From the NCBI GenBank assembly GCA_902604785.1, contig CACLAC010000002.1, positions 1-64,000 of the forward strand: a stretch of DNA of 64,000 nucleotides, in the 5' to 3' direction. The position numbers and the translations under genes are program-made. Shown in pieces: positions 18,827 to 28,913 of this stretch. How positions within the stretch are numbered: position 1 is the stretch's first letter; each line of letters opens with the position of its first letter. This DNA comes from an uncultured Pelagibacteraceae bacterium (GTDB taxonomy: Bacteria; Pseudomonadota; Alphaproteobacteria; Pelagibacterales; Pelagibacteraceae). Under the pieces are notes generated by a model that saw nothing but the letters and a program-made list of their open reading frames with translations, did no database searches and was not told where the DNA came from.

Positions 18827-21800
18827 AAATTTTACAGTTAAAAATACGATGTATATTTCTTTGAAAGTAATTATTTTATTTTTATTTTTCATTACTCAAG
18901 GTTATGCAAAAAATTTACCTCCAGGTTCAGGTGAAGGAGATTTGCCTGCAAACGTTTTAATCTTGCTAGATAAATCTGGAAGTATGAGTGCAAGGTCAGG
19001 ATCAACAGGAGTTGATAGTAGGCGACCTTATAGATTAGCCGTAGGTAGTACTAGTGTTGACGGAGGAAGGAATGTATTTTTAAATTCTAGATGGGGTTCT
19101 TACGATAAGAGAAATATTTCCTATGACAATAAATTAACATGGAAATGGAAAAAAAATTCACCTTGTCATTATAATGCAACCACAGAAGTGGCTGAATTTT
19201 ACGATGGACATTTTTATTTTGTTAACAATTATCATAAAGAAAGAGAATTTTGCAAAGTTAATCAAACAACTGGAAAAGTTACAAAAATAAAAACTTATAA
19301 TAAAAACAATTATAATTTTAAAGGTGGCGATCTATACGACAAATATTTATATCTTTTTAGTTATAATTGGAGTTCCCCAAAAATAATTATATGGGACTTG
19401 TCTACAGAAAAGTCAAAAGAATGCTCTTATAGCTCTGGTTGGGGTACTAAAGATCTTGGGCAAACTATGACTAGCTGGTATTTTTACAGCAACGGTACTC
19501 CAGAAATAAATAGAGCTGGAACCTATATGATGGCTTATGGATATGACTGGTGGGACACTAACAAGAGAGGTTTTTATAAATATAATATTACACCTGGCCT
19601 TAATTGTCCTGATAAAAGCAATGATCAATTTATTAAATATAACTATACGTCAAACGGTCAAATTAAACATATTGAGAGCGCTTCAACAAATGATGACTAT
19701 TTTTATGTTGCAAATTACTCGAAACATAAAATTCAGCGTTTTGATGTTTCGGGATCTACAATTACTTCCTCTGAAATTAAAGAAATTGGAAAAAATGGAA
19801 AAGTTGATGCATCTTACAGCCCCACATCTGATAGTGAAGTAAAGTTTAAAAATCCATATTCAATTGCTGTAGATTCATCGAATAACAGAATATATGTCGC
19901 TGATTATAATAATAATGTAATTCAAGTACTTAGTGAAGAAAATGATGGATTTGAATGGGTAAGAAACGTTGGTGGTAGAATTAACCAAACAAGAATGACA
20001 GGAGCTCATCAAGCAATAAAATCTATTACTACAGATGCAAATTTAACTTCTGGTGTTCATTTCGGATTTGCCTACTGGTCATCAGCAGCTACAGTTTGGG
20101 TATATTGGAATTATAATAAATATCCAAAATGTAGATCAATTAAATCAACACTTATGACTAAATATGGAGTTTCATCAAATCATTGGTGGTTTTCAAACGC
20201 AAATTATACTTGTAGAGATCGTGGAGGCGCTTTACCTGGTTATACTGGTTGGGACACTACAAAAAATTATGATGCAATTGATAAAAAATATTGGGGGCAA
20301 GGTATACCTTGTGACAATGATAATTGTTTAAAAGTAAGAGTAAACAAAGAAGGTGCCCCAAGAGTTGCAAAAGAAGTAGTCAAAGTAACTCCTGGAGGAG
20401 GTACAGATGCAAAAGTATTTACTGATATAGCATTGCAGTATTTCAAGCACGCTGACTCTCCCCGAGATCCTTCTTATTCATGCCAAGTAAATTATATAAT
20501 TGTTATTGGAGATGGTGTTTGGGGCAACCATGCTGCAGGACTAAAAAACGTAAAAACTTTAAAAAATACTTACGGGGTTAAAACAATAACTATTGCCTAT
20601 GGTGGAGGTATTCGAAGTAGTGGTAAAGCAAATTTTAGAGAGTTTGCTAAAGCAGGAGGAACTGCTGATGTAATTATTGCAGATGATCCGGCAACACTAA
20701 AATCTACATTAAGTGCAGAAATAAATAGAATATTGGCTGAAAGAGTATCCTTTACTGCGCCTGCTATTACAGCAACAATTGAAGAAGGTGGTTCTTTAAT
20801 GCAAGCTCAATTTAAGTATGTCCAAAATCAGGAATGGAGAGGGACTTTAAAAAAGACAAAATTAAAAGAAGATGGTTCAGTTGCAAAAGACTCAAAAGGA
20901 AATCCTGTGGTATTGTGGGAAGCAGATAAGGTCATGCCAAATCCTAGTGAAAGAAAAATTTGGAGCGTTGTACCAGGAACAGATTATACAACTGACCTAA
21001 ATAATATAGTTACATCAAATAGAGATGATATTCTTGATATGTTTACTTTATTTGGTTCAGAGATAAATAATTATCATAGAGTAACGCCAAAAGTTGCAGG
21101 ATCTGTAAGTAATACTAGATGCAAAAGTGCTTCTCTTTTCGGACCAACTAACGCGGTGTTAGATAGTACAACCGATGATGCTGAGGGATTAATTACTTTT
21201 TTAAGAGGACTTGATTACTTTGATTATGATGGAGATTGTAATTTAACTGAAATTAGAAAAGACACTGATGGCAACAAAACCTATTTAGGTGACATTTATC
21301 ACTCGGAAATGATAACGGTAGGTAAGCCAAATGCTGAAACTAAATATTCATCGCAAAAAGAAGAGGCTTATTGGAGAGCACTTAATAATTATGATGCTTG
21401 GGCGGCAGCAGGAAAATTACAAAATAGAAAAGACATAGTTTATGTAGGTGCGAATGATGGTATGCTTCATGCAATAGATTTCAAAACAGGAGTAGAGAAA
21501 TGGGCGTTTATCCCTCCATTTATACTTCCAAAATTACCTAATATTATTAACGAGAGTTATAACGATGATAATAAAAAAGGTGGATCTAATGCAATCTTTG
21601 GAGTTGATGGTTCTCCTGTGCAGCATGATATATATTTCAAAAGTCCCTTTGATACAGCTGCAAAATGGAATACCGTTTTAATTGTACCTTATGGTAGAGG
21701 AGGAAATGGTTTTAGTGCAATAATTGTAACTGATCCTGATAAACCTAGACACTTATTCTCAATATATAATGATATTATAAACAACAAAGTACATGTCATG

Positions 21801-23327
21801 AAACATGATGGAAGCACTCTAGGACCATTTGAATATATAGCTAAAAGTTATTTACTAAGTGATACTACAGAGGCTTTAGCAGTAACAGATGTTTATGAAG
21901 ATGATAAAACAGGTTCAGATAAAACATGTAATGACACTCTGCTTACAACTTGCTACTTAGAATATGAATGGACATGGGAAAATTTCCCTGGAAATGGAAT
22001 GACGGCTGCTGACTTTACCATAGTTGTTAATGACAAAACATTATCCAATGTTACAGTAACAAATACAAACAACACTCTAACTCTAAGGTTTCCAACTTCA
22101 ATAAACTATCAAGCTGATCCAGACAGGACAGCTGGGGCAGATCAAGTAGCTATTTATGTAAATCAAGCTTCTGCCGCTACAGGAGTTCAAAGTCCAAATG
22201 AAGATTATGATTATAGTGAACTTGGAGAAACATGGTCTGCACCAAGAGTAATAAGAATTCCAAATTTGGGTCCTAGTGATAATAATATTTACGATGATCT
22301 TTATGTTGCAGTTATGGGAGCTGGTTATGGTGCAAATTACCCAGGTGTAGGTTCTGGAGTTTATGTAATAAATTTAACTGATACTGAACGTCCTGGAAAA
22401 TTAGAGAAATTTATTGATATCAAAGATACTCCTGCAAATGGTATTAATAATTCAGTTCCAGGTGATGCAGTTGTAATAAATAGAGATAGTGCCAAAGGTT
22501 ATGTAAGCTATGGTGGCGCTATTGTATATGTAAATGACCTAGAAGGTAAAATTACAAAAATAAATTTAACTGATTTAATTGAACCAAATTTAAAATTATA
22601 TGATCATTACACAATGTTTGATGTTAAGAGTACCTCGTCTGATGGAAGACTTATGTATCATTCAATGGACGCGGCTATTGGAAAAGATACTAAGCAATTA
22701 TGGTTATTTGCAGGAACAGGAGATTATAATAATTTAACTGATACTACTTCAGTAGGTGGCAATATATTACTTGGAATTGCAGATGAAACGTTTCCAGAAT
22801 TTAAAACTCCAATAGATATTCAAAATTTTAATTCAGGAGCAACTATGGTGCCTCCAACAATAGATGATCTATCTACATGTTTAGACACAACAAAGGTAAC
22901 AGTTCTTTCTAGTTCTATCAAATGTCCAAAAAATATGGGCGCTGGAATATCTCCAAAGGAAGGATGGGTTATTTACTTAGACAACCATAAAAAAGTTACC
23001 TCCTCACCGACCGTATCCGGTGGAATTGCATATTTTCCAGTATTCTCACCTCCAATTTCTGGAGATAAATGTAGGAATGGTGCCGCTACTATTTGTGCTG
23101 TAGATGATGAATGTGGAACTAATGCCTCATCACTTTTAGGAACGCACGCAAAGAGTGATAAATGTTTATATGTTGGTGAAGGAATTCTTTCAAAAATTGT
23201 GACTTATGGTGGAAAAATATATGCCAATATCGCTGGTAAGTCTGACACCGGCAGTGATTTGATAGAAAAAGACTCAATCGGTATGGAAGTTGACATTACT
23301 AGAGGTACTTGGAAAGAAAATTTCTAA
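18819..23327 (+). CDS. PilY1-like type IV pilus tip adhesin with VWA domain and inserted beta-propeller-like segment
   Basis: About 1500 aa; signal peptide, MIDAS NVLILLDKSGSMS, later YIIVIGDGVWGN; PilY1-type C-terminal part (RKDIVYVGANDGMLHAIDFKTGVEKWAFIPPFILPKLPNI). Start likely ATG at 18819; ORF-track start is 18792. Confidence 0.85.
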   Translation: MNKNFTVKNTMYISLKVIILFLFFITQGYAKNLPPGSGEGDLPANVLILLDKSGSMSARSGSTGVDSRRPYRLAVGSTSVDGGRNVFLNSRWGSYDKRNISYDNKLTWKWKKNSPCHYNATTEVAEFYDGHFYFVNNYHKEREFCKVNQTTGKVTKIKTYNKNNYNFKGGDLYDKYLYLFSYNWSSPKIIIWDLSTEKSKECSYSSGWGTKDLGQTMTSWYFYSNGTPEINRAGTYMMAYGYDWWDTNKRGFYKYNITPGLNCPDKSNDQFIKYNYTSNGQIKHIESASTNDDYFYVANYSKHKIQRFDVSGSTITSSEIKEIGKNGKVDASYSPTSDSEVKFKNPYSIAVDSSNNRIYVADYNNNVIQVLSEENDGFEWVRNVGGRINQTRMTGAHQAIKSITTDANLTSGVHFGFAYWSSAATVWVYWNYNKYPKCRSIKSTLMTKYGVSSNHWWFSNANYTCRDRGGALPGYTGWDTTKNYDAIDKKYWGQGIPCDNDNCLKVRVNKEGAPRVAKEVVKVTPGGGTDAKVFTDIALQYFKHADSPRDPSYSCQVNYIIVIGDGVWGNHAAGLKNVKTLKNTYGVKTITIAYGGGIRSSGKANFREFAKAGGTADVIIADDPATLKSTLSAEINRILAERVSFTAPAITATIEEGGSLMQAQFKYVQNQEWRGTLKKTKLKEDGSVAKDSKGNPVVLWEADKVMPNPSERKIWSVVPGTDYTTDLNNIVTSNRDDILDMFTLFGSEINNYHRVTPKVAGSVSNTRCKSASLFGPTNAVLDSTTDDAEGLITFLRGLDYFDYDGDCNLTEIRKDTDGNKTYLGDIYHSEMITVGKPNAETKYSSQKEEAYWRALNNYDAWAAAGKLQNRKDIVYVGANDGMLHAIDFKTGVEKWAFIPPFILPKLPNIINESYNDDNKKGGSNAIFGVDGSPVQHDIYFKSPFDTAAKWNTVLIVPYGRGGNGFSAIIVTDPDKPRHLFSIYNDIINNKVHVMKHDGSTLGPFEYIAKSYLLSDTTEALAVTDVYEDDKTGSDKTCNDTLLTTCYLEYEWTWENFPGNGMTAADFTIVVNDKTLSNVTVTNTNNTLTLRFPTSINYQADPDRTAGADQVAIYVNQASAATGVQSPNEDYDYSELGETWSAPRVIRIPNLGPSDNNIYDDLYVAVMGAGYGANYPGVGSGVYVINLTDTERPGKLEKFIDIKDTPANGINNSVPGDAVVINRDSAKGYVSYGGAIVYVNDLEGKITKINLTDLIEPNLKLYDHYTMFDVKSTSSDGRLMYHSMDAAIGKDTKQLWLFAGTGDYNNLTDTTSVGGNILLGIADETFPEFKTPIDIQNFNSGATMVPPTIDDLSTCLDTTKVTVLSSSIKCPKNMGAGISPKEGWVIYLDNHKKVTSSPTVSGGIAYFPVFSPPISGDKCRNGAATICAVDDECGTNASSLLGTHAKSDKCLYVGEGILSKIVTYGGKIYANIAGKSDTGSDLIEKDSIGMEVDITRGTWKENF

Positions 23328-23524
23328 AATAAATAAAAGTAAAAGTAAAATATCCACAAAAAACCAGTTGCCATAGTCAAAAATATTAAAGCAAGTCCAA
23401 CTATAGTATCTTGATCAACTTTCTTTCTCCATTTTATTGGAAAAAAACTTAATGAATATGCGTAAACAATTAAAAAAACATTTAGTGAAGTAAAAATAAT
23501 ATTTGTGAATAAAAAATTTTCCAT
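23324..23524 (-). CDS. Small membrane protein of unknown function
   Basis: 66 aa, two hydrophobic segments; ATG overlaps the TAA of the duplicated autotransporter 3' end (TAATGG). Confidence 0.5.
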   Translation of the reverse strand: MENFLFTNIIFTSLNVFLIVYAYSLSFFPIKWRKKVDQDTIVGLALIFLTMATGFLWIFYFYFYLF

Positions 23525-23573
23525 TAGAAAACTTTATTTAATGATATATTGGCATTTTGACTTTTACTATCAT
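23517..23573. repeat. 57-bp direct repeat, copy A (flanks sulfotransferase-like gene)
   Basis: ttttccattaGaaaactttatttaatgatatattggcattttgacttttactatcat; one mismatch to copy B at 24390-24446. Confidence 0.95.
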
Positions 23574-23585
23574 AAATTTAAACAA

Positions 23586-24383
23586 TCAACTATAAATTTT
23601 TGGTGATGGTATATATTTTAATAATCTAAAAATCTTTTTAAAACGTTTATATCTTAAAATCTTTCTATAAAATTTTTCTCCAAAAATTTTTAGATTTTTA
23701 AATAAAAAAAATAATATTTTATTTAATATTAAATGATAATAAATTTCATTTTCTAAATAACTAGAATTTTCCTTATTAAGGTTAAGTTCCTCTGTATTAA
23801 CATTTAAAATTTTTGAAAGTTGAATTTTAAATTCCTCAGGATTGTTCTTTAATTGATCAAATTTCAAAATGTGGACTTTAAAGAATTTTTCATAATAAGA
23901 CTTTATCTTTTGAACATCTAAAAATTCTTTGTTTATTAAGAAAAAATTTTTATAATCTTTGTAGCTTATAGTGCAACCTGTCTTAACGGCAAAATCATAT
24001 TGTGATCTATAAAAACTTTCGTCTTTGTCTCTTTCGATAATCAATATTTCTGCTTCAGGTATAATCTCTTTTAGTAAAATTACTGCATTTTCATGATATT
24101 TCTCCGCATTAAAATTTTTTAATGGCTTAAAATCAAATTCTGTAAGAATTGGAACTGGAAAACCTATATTTTCACAAGAATATGCTATGCATTTAATTTT
24201 TTTTGCTCCGCTATCAATATTAATTTCTGTATTTGAATCTGAAATATTTTTAATAGAATTAGATAATAATTTATGATGTAAGCTGGATCCAGCGTCTAAA
24301 ATAATTTCTGGATGTTTTTCAAAAGCTATTTGTATACTTGTTGAAGCTGCTCTTCCCATCCCAATGTGTATGATTTTTTTCAT
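23586..24383 (-). CDS. Sulfotransferase-like protein
   Basis: 265 aa; N-terminal MKKIIHIGMGRAASTSIQIAFEKHPEI resembles the PAPS-binding P-loop-like motif of sulfotransferases; KVHILKFDQLKNNPEEFKIQLSKILN. Confidence 0.7.
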   Translation of the reverse strand: MKKIIHIGMGRAASTSIQIAFEKHPEIILDAGSSLHHKLLSNSIKNISDSNTEINIDSGAKKIKCIAYSCENIGFPVPILTEFDFKPLKNFNAEKYHENAVILLKEIIPEAEILIIERDKDESFYRSQYDFAVKTGCTISYKDYKNFFLINKEFLDVQKIKSYYEKFFKVHILKFDQLKNNPEEFKIQLSKILNVNTEELNLNKENSSYLENEIYYHLILNKILFFLFKNLKIFGEKFYRKILRYKRFKKIFRLLKYIPSPKIYS

Positions 24384-24389
24384 ATAAAT

Positions 24390-24446
24390 TTTTCCATTAA
24401 AAAACTTTATTTAATGATATATTGGCATTTTGACTTTTACTATCAT
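24390..24446. repeat. 57-bp direct repeat, copy B
   Basis: ttttccattaAaaaactttatttaatgatatattggcattttgacttttactatcat; encodes the last codons (DSKSQNANISLNKVF*) of the autotransporter-like gene. Confidence 0.95.
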
Positions 24447-26688
24447 GAAGAAGATCAGTATCAATATTGAATTTTAGATCAAAACCATTAAATTTTTTAA
24501 CAATATTAAAACCTGTTTGAATTGTTTCACTGCCACTAATAGATAATGCATACTCTGTTTCTGTATTTGGAACCCATCCTGCAGTAAAGTTCAAATTATC
24601 TGTATTACCAGTTCCATTTTCTGCATAATCTATTTCATAATTTAAAATTATAGACCAACCATTTATTGTTGATAAATCAAAACCTAATCCTGCTTTATAA
24701 TTATGTGTAGACTGATTTCCAATTTTTATATAATTGTATGGGTTAGGACTACTTACATATGAAACATGAGTACTAGTTGATGGACTAAAATCAGCAGTAT
24801 ATTCTAAACGAACCATAGGTTTTAGCACATTCCCATTATTAAATTGTTTAGTACTATCAACTAACATTCCTATAGAAGCTAAACCTTTTGGAATTCGATG
24901 CTTGTCATAAATTAACGCATGAGCACTTCCACTTTCTTGAAAAGTAGCTAGTTCTGTATAACCAAAATCAAATCTTGCAGTTGGATTTATATTAATATTT
25001 TTTTTATAGTATATTTTATTTAATTTAATCGACCCAAAAGCTTGTTTGCCGTCCCTTTTTCCTCTTAAATTAACACCCTCTTTTTTCCTTAAGTGATATG
25101 TTTTCAACGTACTTACGCCTAATGCTGCATCTAAAAAACGTCCATCTTCATGAGGCAATGTTCCATAAAAAACTAAACTATAATTATCAGTATCTAATAG
25201 AGCAGCGGAATTACCAATGTCAGCACTATCTCTTCCAAATTGAAGTGCATAACCGTACATTTTATTTTCAGTTACTTTTTTATCTGCACCAATTGTTATA
25301 TTGTTTGTATCTATCTCTTTCCTTGAAGAGCCTGAGGTTGCTTCTATATCGCCAATACTAACTTGTCCTTCACTCCAAAAAAACCAATCACCCTTCTGCT
25401 CTTCATTAGTTGAACTTTCTTTATTTCCTACAGGTATTACTTTAGCTAATGAAGCAAGCATTTCGTTAGAAAAGTTAAATTTTAAATTCTGATTTGTTAA
25501 ATTGTCTTCTTTTCTATGTCTTCTTAACCATTCAAGACGATGCATAACTGGTTTTATATTATTCTTCATAACTCTTTTGGACATTTCGGTATAAGATTCT
25601 AAAACCCCAATCATATCTTTATCAGAATCTGAAACAGGGTTTTTACAAGTGACTACTCCGTAAGGACAGTCCAAACTATACTGTAAAATCGCTTGTCTTA
25701 ATATGCTCTTACCGGACTCCCATCTAGACCATGTGGTATATAATTTTGATCCATCATTGTTAAATTCCATATACTTTAATTCTCCAAAAATACTGTCTCC
25801 GGTTGCAGCTTCTATGATTTCCTGATATTTTGCAGTCAAATCTATACTTCCTAAATGAGCAACTGTAGATGATAAATCAAAACCAGTAGATAAACTGTAT
25901 TGATGTATCTTATCACCATTTGCATCAGCTTCGCCATCTGAGTCAATTACAAACATCATTGTACCATCATCATTAAATCGAAGACCGCTTGGATTATCTA
26001 TACCCTCTGCTTCTAAATCATAAGATTGGCCAGAGTCTGAAGCTGTATTAATATCAAATCCTTCAGATAAATGAAATTCATAAACACTATTACCCCCATT
26101 TGTTGTTACAAACATTTTTGTACCGTCAGAGTTAAATGACAATCCATAAGCATCATTTTCACCGATATTTACTGCTGCAGTATCAGTTAGATCAATTCCT
26201 TTTTTGTCAGGATCTGTATTTGTTGTAATATCATAATTAGTACTTAAATTAATTTCACAAATATCACTATCGAGAGTATTATTTAGTTCATTGGTCAAAA
26301 AAAGTTTTGAACCGTCATTATTAAAAAATGCATCACCTGGTTGTTGAAACTTACCACTACCACCGCATCTTAATCTAATACCCAATTCATCATTAAAAAG
26401 AACTGTACCTCGAATATCCCAAGGGGTTCCTAAGTCATACTCAAAAATATCATCATCACTACTGCCAGCAGAGGAAGTTGTTTTTGAATGTACTATATAC
26501 ATTTTAGTTCCATCTGAATTGAAAGTTATTCCTCTATAAGCTCGAAAAGCATGGTCTAACATACTTTCAGACACTCCTGCACTAACTTTGTCTATCTGCA
26601 AGCTAGCTTCAAAAGTAGCCGCAGCAAAAGAATTATTTTGAAATATTGATAAAAAAAAAATGTTTATAAATAATATTATTTTTTTCAT
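24397..26688 (-). CDS. Autotransporter-like surface protein: N-terminal beta-propeller repeats, C-terminal beta-barrel
   Basis: 763 aa; repeated FNSDGTKMYIV / FNNDGSKLFLT / FNSDGTKMFVT / FNDDGTMMFVI motifs; C-terminal region of alternating strands ending in Phe. Confidence 0.7.
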   Translation of the reverse strand: MKKIILFINIFFLSIFQNNSFAAATFEASLQIDKVSAGVSESMLDHAFRAYRGITFNSDGTKMYIVHSKTTSSAGSSDDDIFEYDLGTPWDIRGTVLFNDELGIRLRCGGSGKFQQPGDAFFNNDGSKLFLTNELNNTLDSDICEINLSTNYDITTNTDPDKKGIDLTDTAAVNIGENDAYGLSFNSDGTKMFVTTNGGNSVYEFHLSEGFDINTASDSGQSYDLEAEGIDNPSGLRFNDDGTMMFVIDSDGEADANGDKIHQYSLSTGFDLSSTVAHLGSIDLTAKYQEIIEAATGDSIFGELKYMEFNNDGSKLYTTWSRWESGKSILRQAILQYSLDCPYGVVTCKNPVSDSDKDMIGVLESYTEMSKRVMKNNIKPVMHRLEWLRRHRKEDNLTNQNLKFNFSNEMLASLAKVIPVGNKESSTNEEQKGDWFFWSEGQVSIGDIEATSGSSRKEIDTNNITIGADKKVTENKMYGYALQFGRDSADIGNSAALLDTDNYSLVFYGTLPHEDGRFLDAALGVSTLKTYHLRKKEGVNLRGKRDGKQAFGSIKLNKIYYKKNININPTARFDFGYTELATFQESGSAHALIYDKHRIPKGLASIGMLVDSTKQFNNGNVLKPMVRLEYTADFSPSTSTHVSYVSSPNPYNYIKIGNQSTHNYKAGLGFDLSTINGWSIILNYEIDYAENGTGNTDNLNFTAGWVPNTETEYALSISGSETIQTGFNIVKKFNGFDLKFNIDTDLLHDSKSQNANISLNKVF

Positions 26689-27446
26689 AACATTGCATGT
26701 AAAAAACTATCTTTAAATACTATAAAAATCATTGTTGCAATAATTATGTAGGGTCCAAAAGGTATTTGAGAGCTTAGTTTTTTTGATTTTTTTAATAAAT
26801 CTGGAATGACAATGATTAAAGCTGTAACTGATGAAAGAAAAATAACAAATGGAATTGAAATCCAGCCAAACCAAAAGCCAATAACTGCCAAAAGTTTTGC
26901 ATCACCTAATCCCATTCCTTCTTTGTTTCTAATTTTTTTATAAAAGACAATTAAAAACCAAATAATTCCATATCCTATTATTCCACCAAGCAAAGAATTT
27001 ATATAATTTGGAAAAATAGGGCTTAAGTTTGGGTCAAAAGATTTAAAAAATCCTAATGCCATCATAGGAAAAGTTAAAACATCCGGAATGATATAATGCT
27101 TTAGATCAATAAAAAAAATTATTAAAAACGATAAAAATAATATCATTAATAAAATTGTTGTAAGAGAAATTCCAAATAAATAATAAATAATTAAAAAAGA
27201 AATAATACTTATCGCTTCAACTATCAGATATTGAGTTGAAATTTTTTTTTTGCATTTGCTGCATTTTCCTCCAAGTATTAAATAAGATAAGACAGGTATA
27301 TTTTCATACCAAAATATTTTTTTTTTACACTTTGGGCAAAATGATCTTCCTTTGACAACTCCTCCTTTTAATGGAAGTCTATAAATGCAAACATTGGCAA
27401 AGCTTCCCCATAATGACCCTAGAATACCAACTAGTAAAAGATCCAC
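26685..27446 (-). CDS. pilD: Prepilin peptidase / N-methyltransferase
   Basis: GSLWGSFANVCIYRLP, two CxxC pairs (FCPKCKKK, KCSKCKKK), GLGDAKLLAVIGFWFG active-site motif. Confidence 0.93.
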   Translation of the reverse strand: MDLLLVGILGSLWGSFANVCIYRLPLKGGVVKGRSFCPKCKKKIFWYENIPVLSYLILGGKCSKCKKKISTQYLIVEAISIISFLIIYYLFGISLTTILLMILFLSFLIIFFIDLKHYIIPDVLTFPMMALGFFKSFDPNLSPIFPNYINSLLGGIIGYGIIWFLIVFYKKIRNKEGMGLGDAKLLAVIGFWFGWISIPFVIFLSSVTALIIVIPDLLKKSKKLSSQIPFGPYIIIATMIFIVFKDSFLHAML

Positions 27447-27614
27447 GGGTATTTATTATAATTTTATATTTGATGTAATTTGAAGAAAACCATCAATAAC
27501 TAATTGGACTAATAAAACAGCATCTTGAAAATGTATATAAAGTCCAGGTGTATTAATGATTATTTCCATTCTTGTAATATTAATCAAAATCAGCTTAAAA
27601 TACTACCTTAATAA

Positions 27615-28907
27615 ATGTTTCTATTTAAACCAAAAAAACCTGATCCAAATAAAACAGATGCTAATCTTAAAGTAAACTTAGATCTCGAGATCATTACAAA
27701 AATGAATCAAGAATTTGCTGTATCTCTTGACTTAAATGAAACTCTAATGACAGCTCTAAAAGTTATAATTACAAGAATAAATGCTCAAGCTGCAAATATA
27801 TTTTTGATAAATGAAAAAAAGAAAAAATTTGAATGTATTGCATCATTACATCAAGATTATTTAGACGAATATGAGCTAGATCTTAAAGATGGAGTTATGG
27901 GTAAAGCAGTTGAACAAAGAAAATGTATTAGGGTTGGAAATGTTAGAAAAGATGTTAGAGAAATAGCTGAATTTTATTTTGATTTAGATAACAAAACTAA
28001 TTTTACAACATATTCAGTTTTATGTTCTCCATTAATTGCAGCCAATGAATGTATCGGTGTCATTCATTGTTTAAATAAAAAAACAGATGACAAGCTATTT
28101 ATCGAAGATGATAGACAGCTATTAGAAACTCTTTCTGCACCTGCTGCACTTGCTATTCGTAATGCAAAAATGGCTAAAGATATGGTTGAAAAAAATAAAA
28201 TACAAAAAGAAGTAGAAATTGTTGGTGAAATTCAAAAATCTCTTTTATCACAAAATAAAAAAGATGCCTTCCCTATTGCAGGAATTAATATCCCTGCAAA
28301 AGTAGTATCTGGAGATTTTTATAATTTTGCAGATTTAGGAGATGGTAAATATGGTTTTGGTGTAGCCGATGTATCAGGTAAAGGAATTAAATCTTCTCTT
28401 TTAATGTCAAAAGCATCAAGTCTTTATCGATGTTTGAGTAAGACAAATTTTTCAGCCGCAGATTTATTAATACAATTAAATAATGAAATTTGTGAAACCA
28501 TTTCCCGAGGTATGTTTGTAACAATGCTCATTGGAATTTATGACAGTAATAAAAAAGAATTGTTACTATCAAGCGCAGGTCATGAACCTCCAATAATATT
28601 TGCTAAAGATGGAACTTTTACAAATTATAGTGAAGCCGGTCCTCCCTTAGGAATTATGCCAAAAACTAAATATACTGAACACACTATACCTTTTACAGAT
28701 AGTTCAATGTATATTTTCACTGATGGAATTACAGAAATAAAAAATCCAAATGGTGAAATGCTAGGATCAGAAGGTTTTCAAAATTATATTAAAAAGTATC
28801 AAGCAAGTCCTAATAATGAAAGACTAAAAACTATGATTGATGATATTTTGAATGCAGGTCATATTCAAAAGGATGATTTAACAATTGTAGTAGTTGATGG
28901 AAAATAA
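27615..28907 (+). CDS. GAF-domain SpoIIE/RsbU-type PP2C phosphatase
   Basis: 430 aa; GAF-like N-terminal half (LIAANECIGVIHCLNKK), PP2C VVSGDFYNFADLGDGKYGFGVADVSGKGIKSSLLMSKA, KDDLTIVVVDGK. Confidence 0.9.
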   Translation: MFLFKPKKPDPNKTDANLKVNLDLEIITKMNQEFAVSLDLNETLMTALKVIITRINAQAANIFLINEKKKKFECIASLHQDYLDEYELDLKDGVMGKAVEQRKCIRVGNVRKDVREIAEFYFDLDNKTNFTTYSVLCSPLIAANECIGVIHCLNKKTDDKLFIEDDRQLLETLSAPAALAIRNAKMAKDMVEKNKIQKEVEIVGEIQKSLLSQNKKDAFPIAGINIPAKVVSGDFYNFADLGDGKYGFGVADVSGKGIKSSLLMSKASSLYRCLSKTNFSAADLLIQLNNEICETISRGMFVTMLIGIYDSNKKELLLSSAGHEPPIIFAKDGTFTNYSEAGPPLGIMPKTKYTEHTIPFTDSSMYIFTDGITEIKNPNGEMLGSEGFQNYIKKYQASPNNERLKTMIDDILNAGHIQKDDLTIVVVDGK

Positions 28908-28913
28908 AATTAA

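Noticed and set aside
19413-19842. 71-aa (-) and 101-aa (+) ORFs within the PilY1-like gene
   Set aside because: Overlap a long well-supported CDS in other frames; no domain or start-site support.
23517-24446. Possible CRISPR array or transposon termini from the paired 57-bp repeats
   Set aside because: Only two direct copies 873 bp apart, overlapping coding sequence, no spacers, no inverted ends and no transposase; better described as duplicated gene end flanking an insertion.
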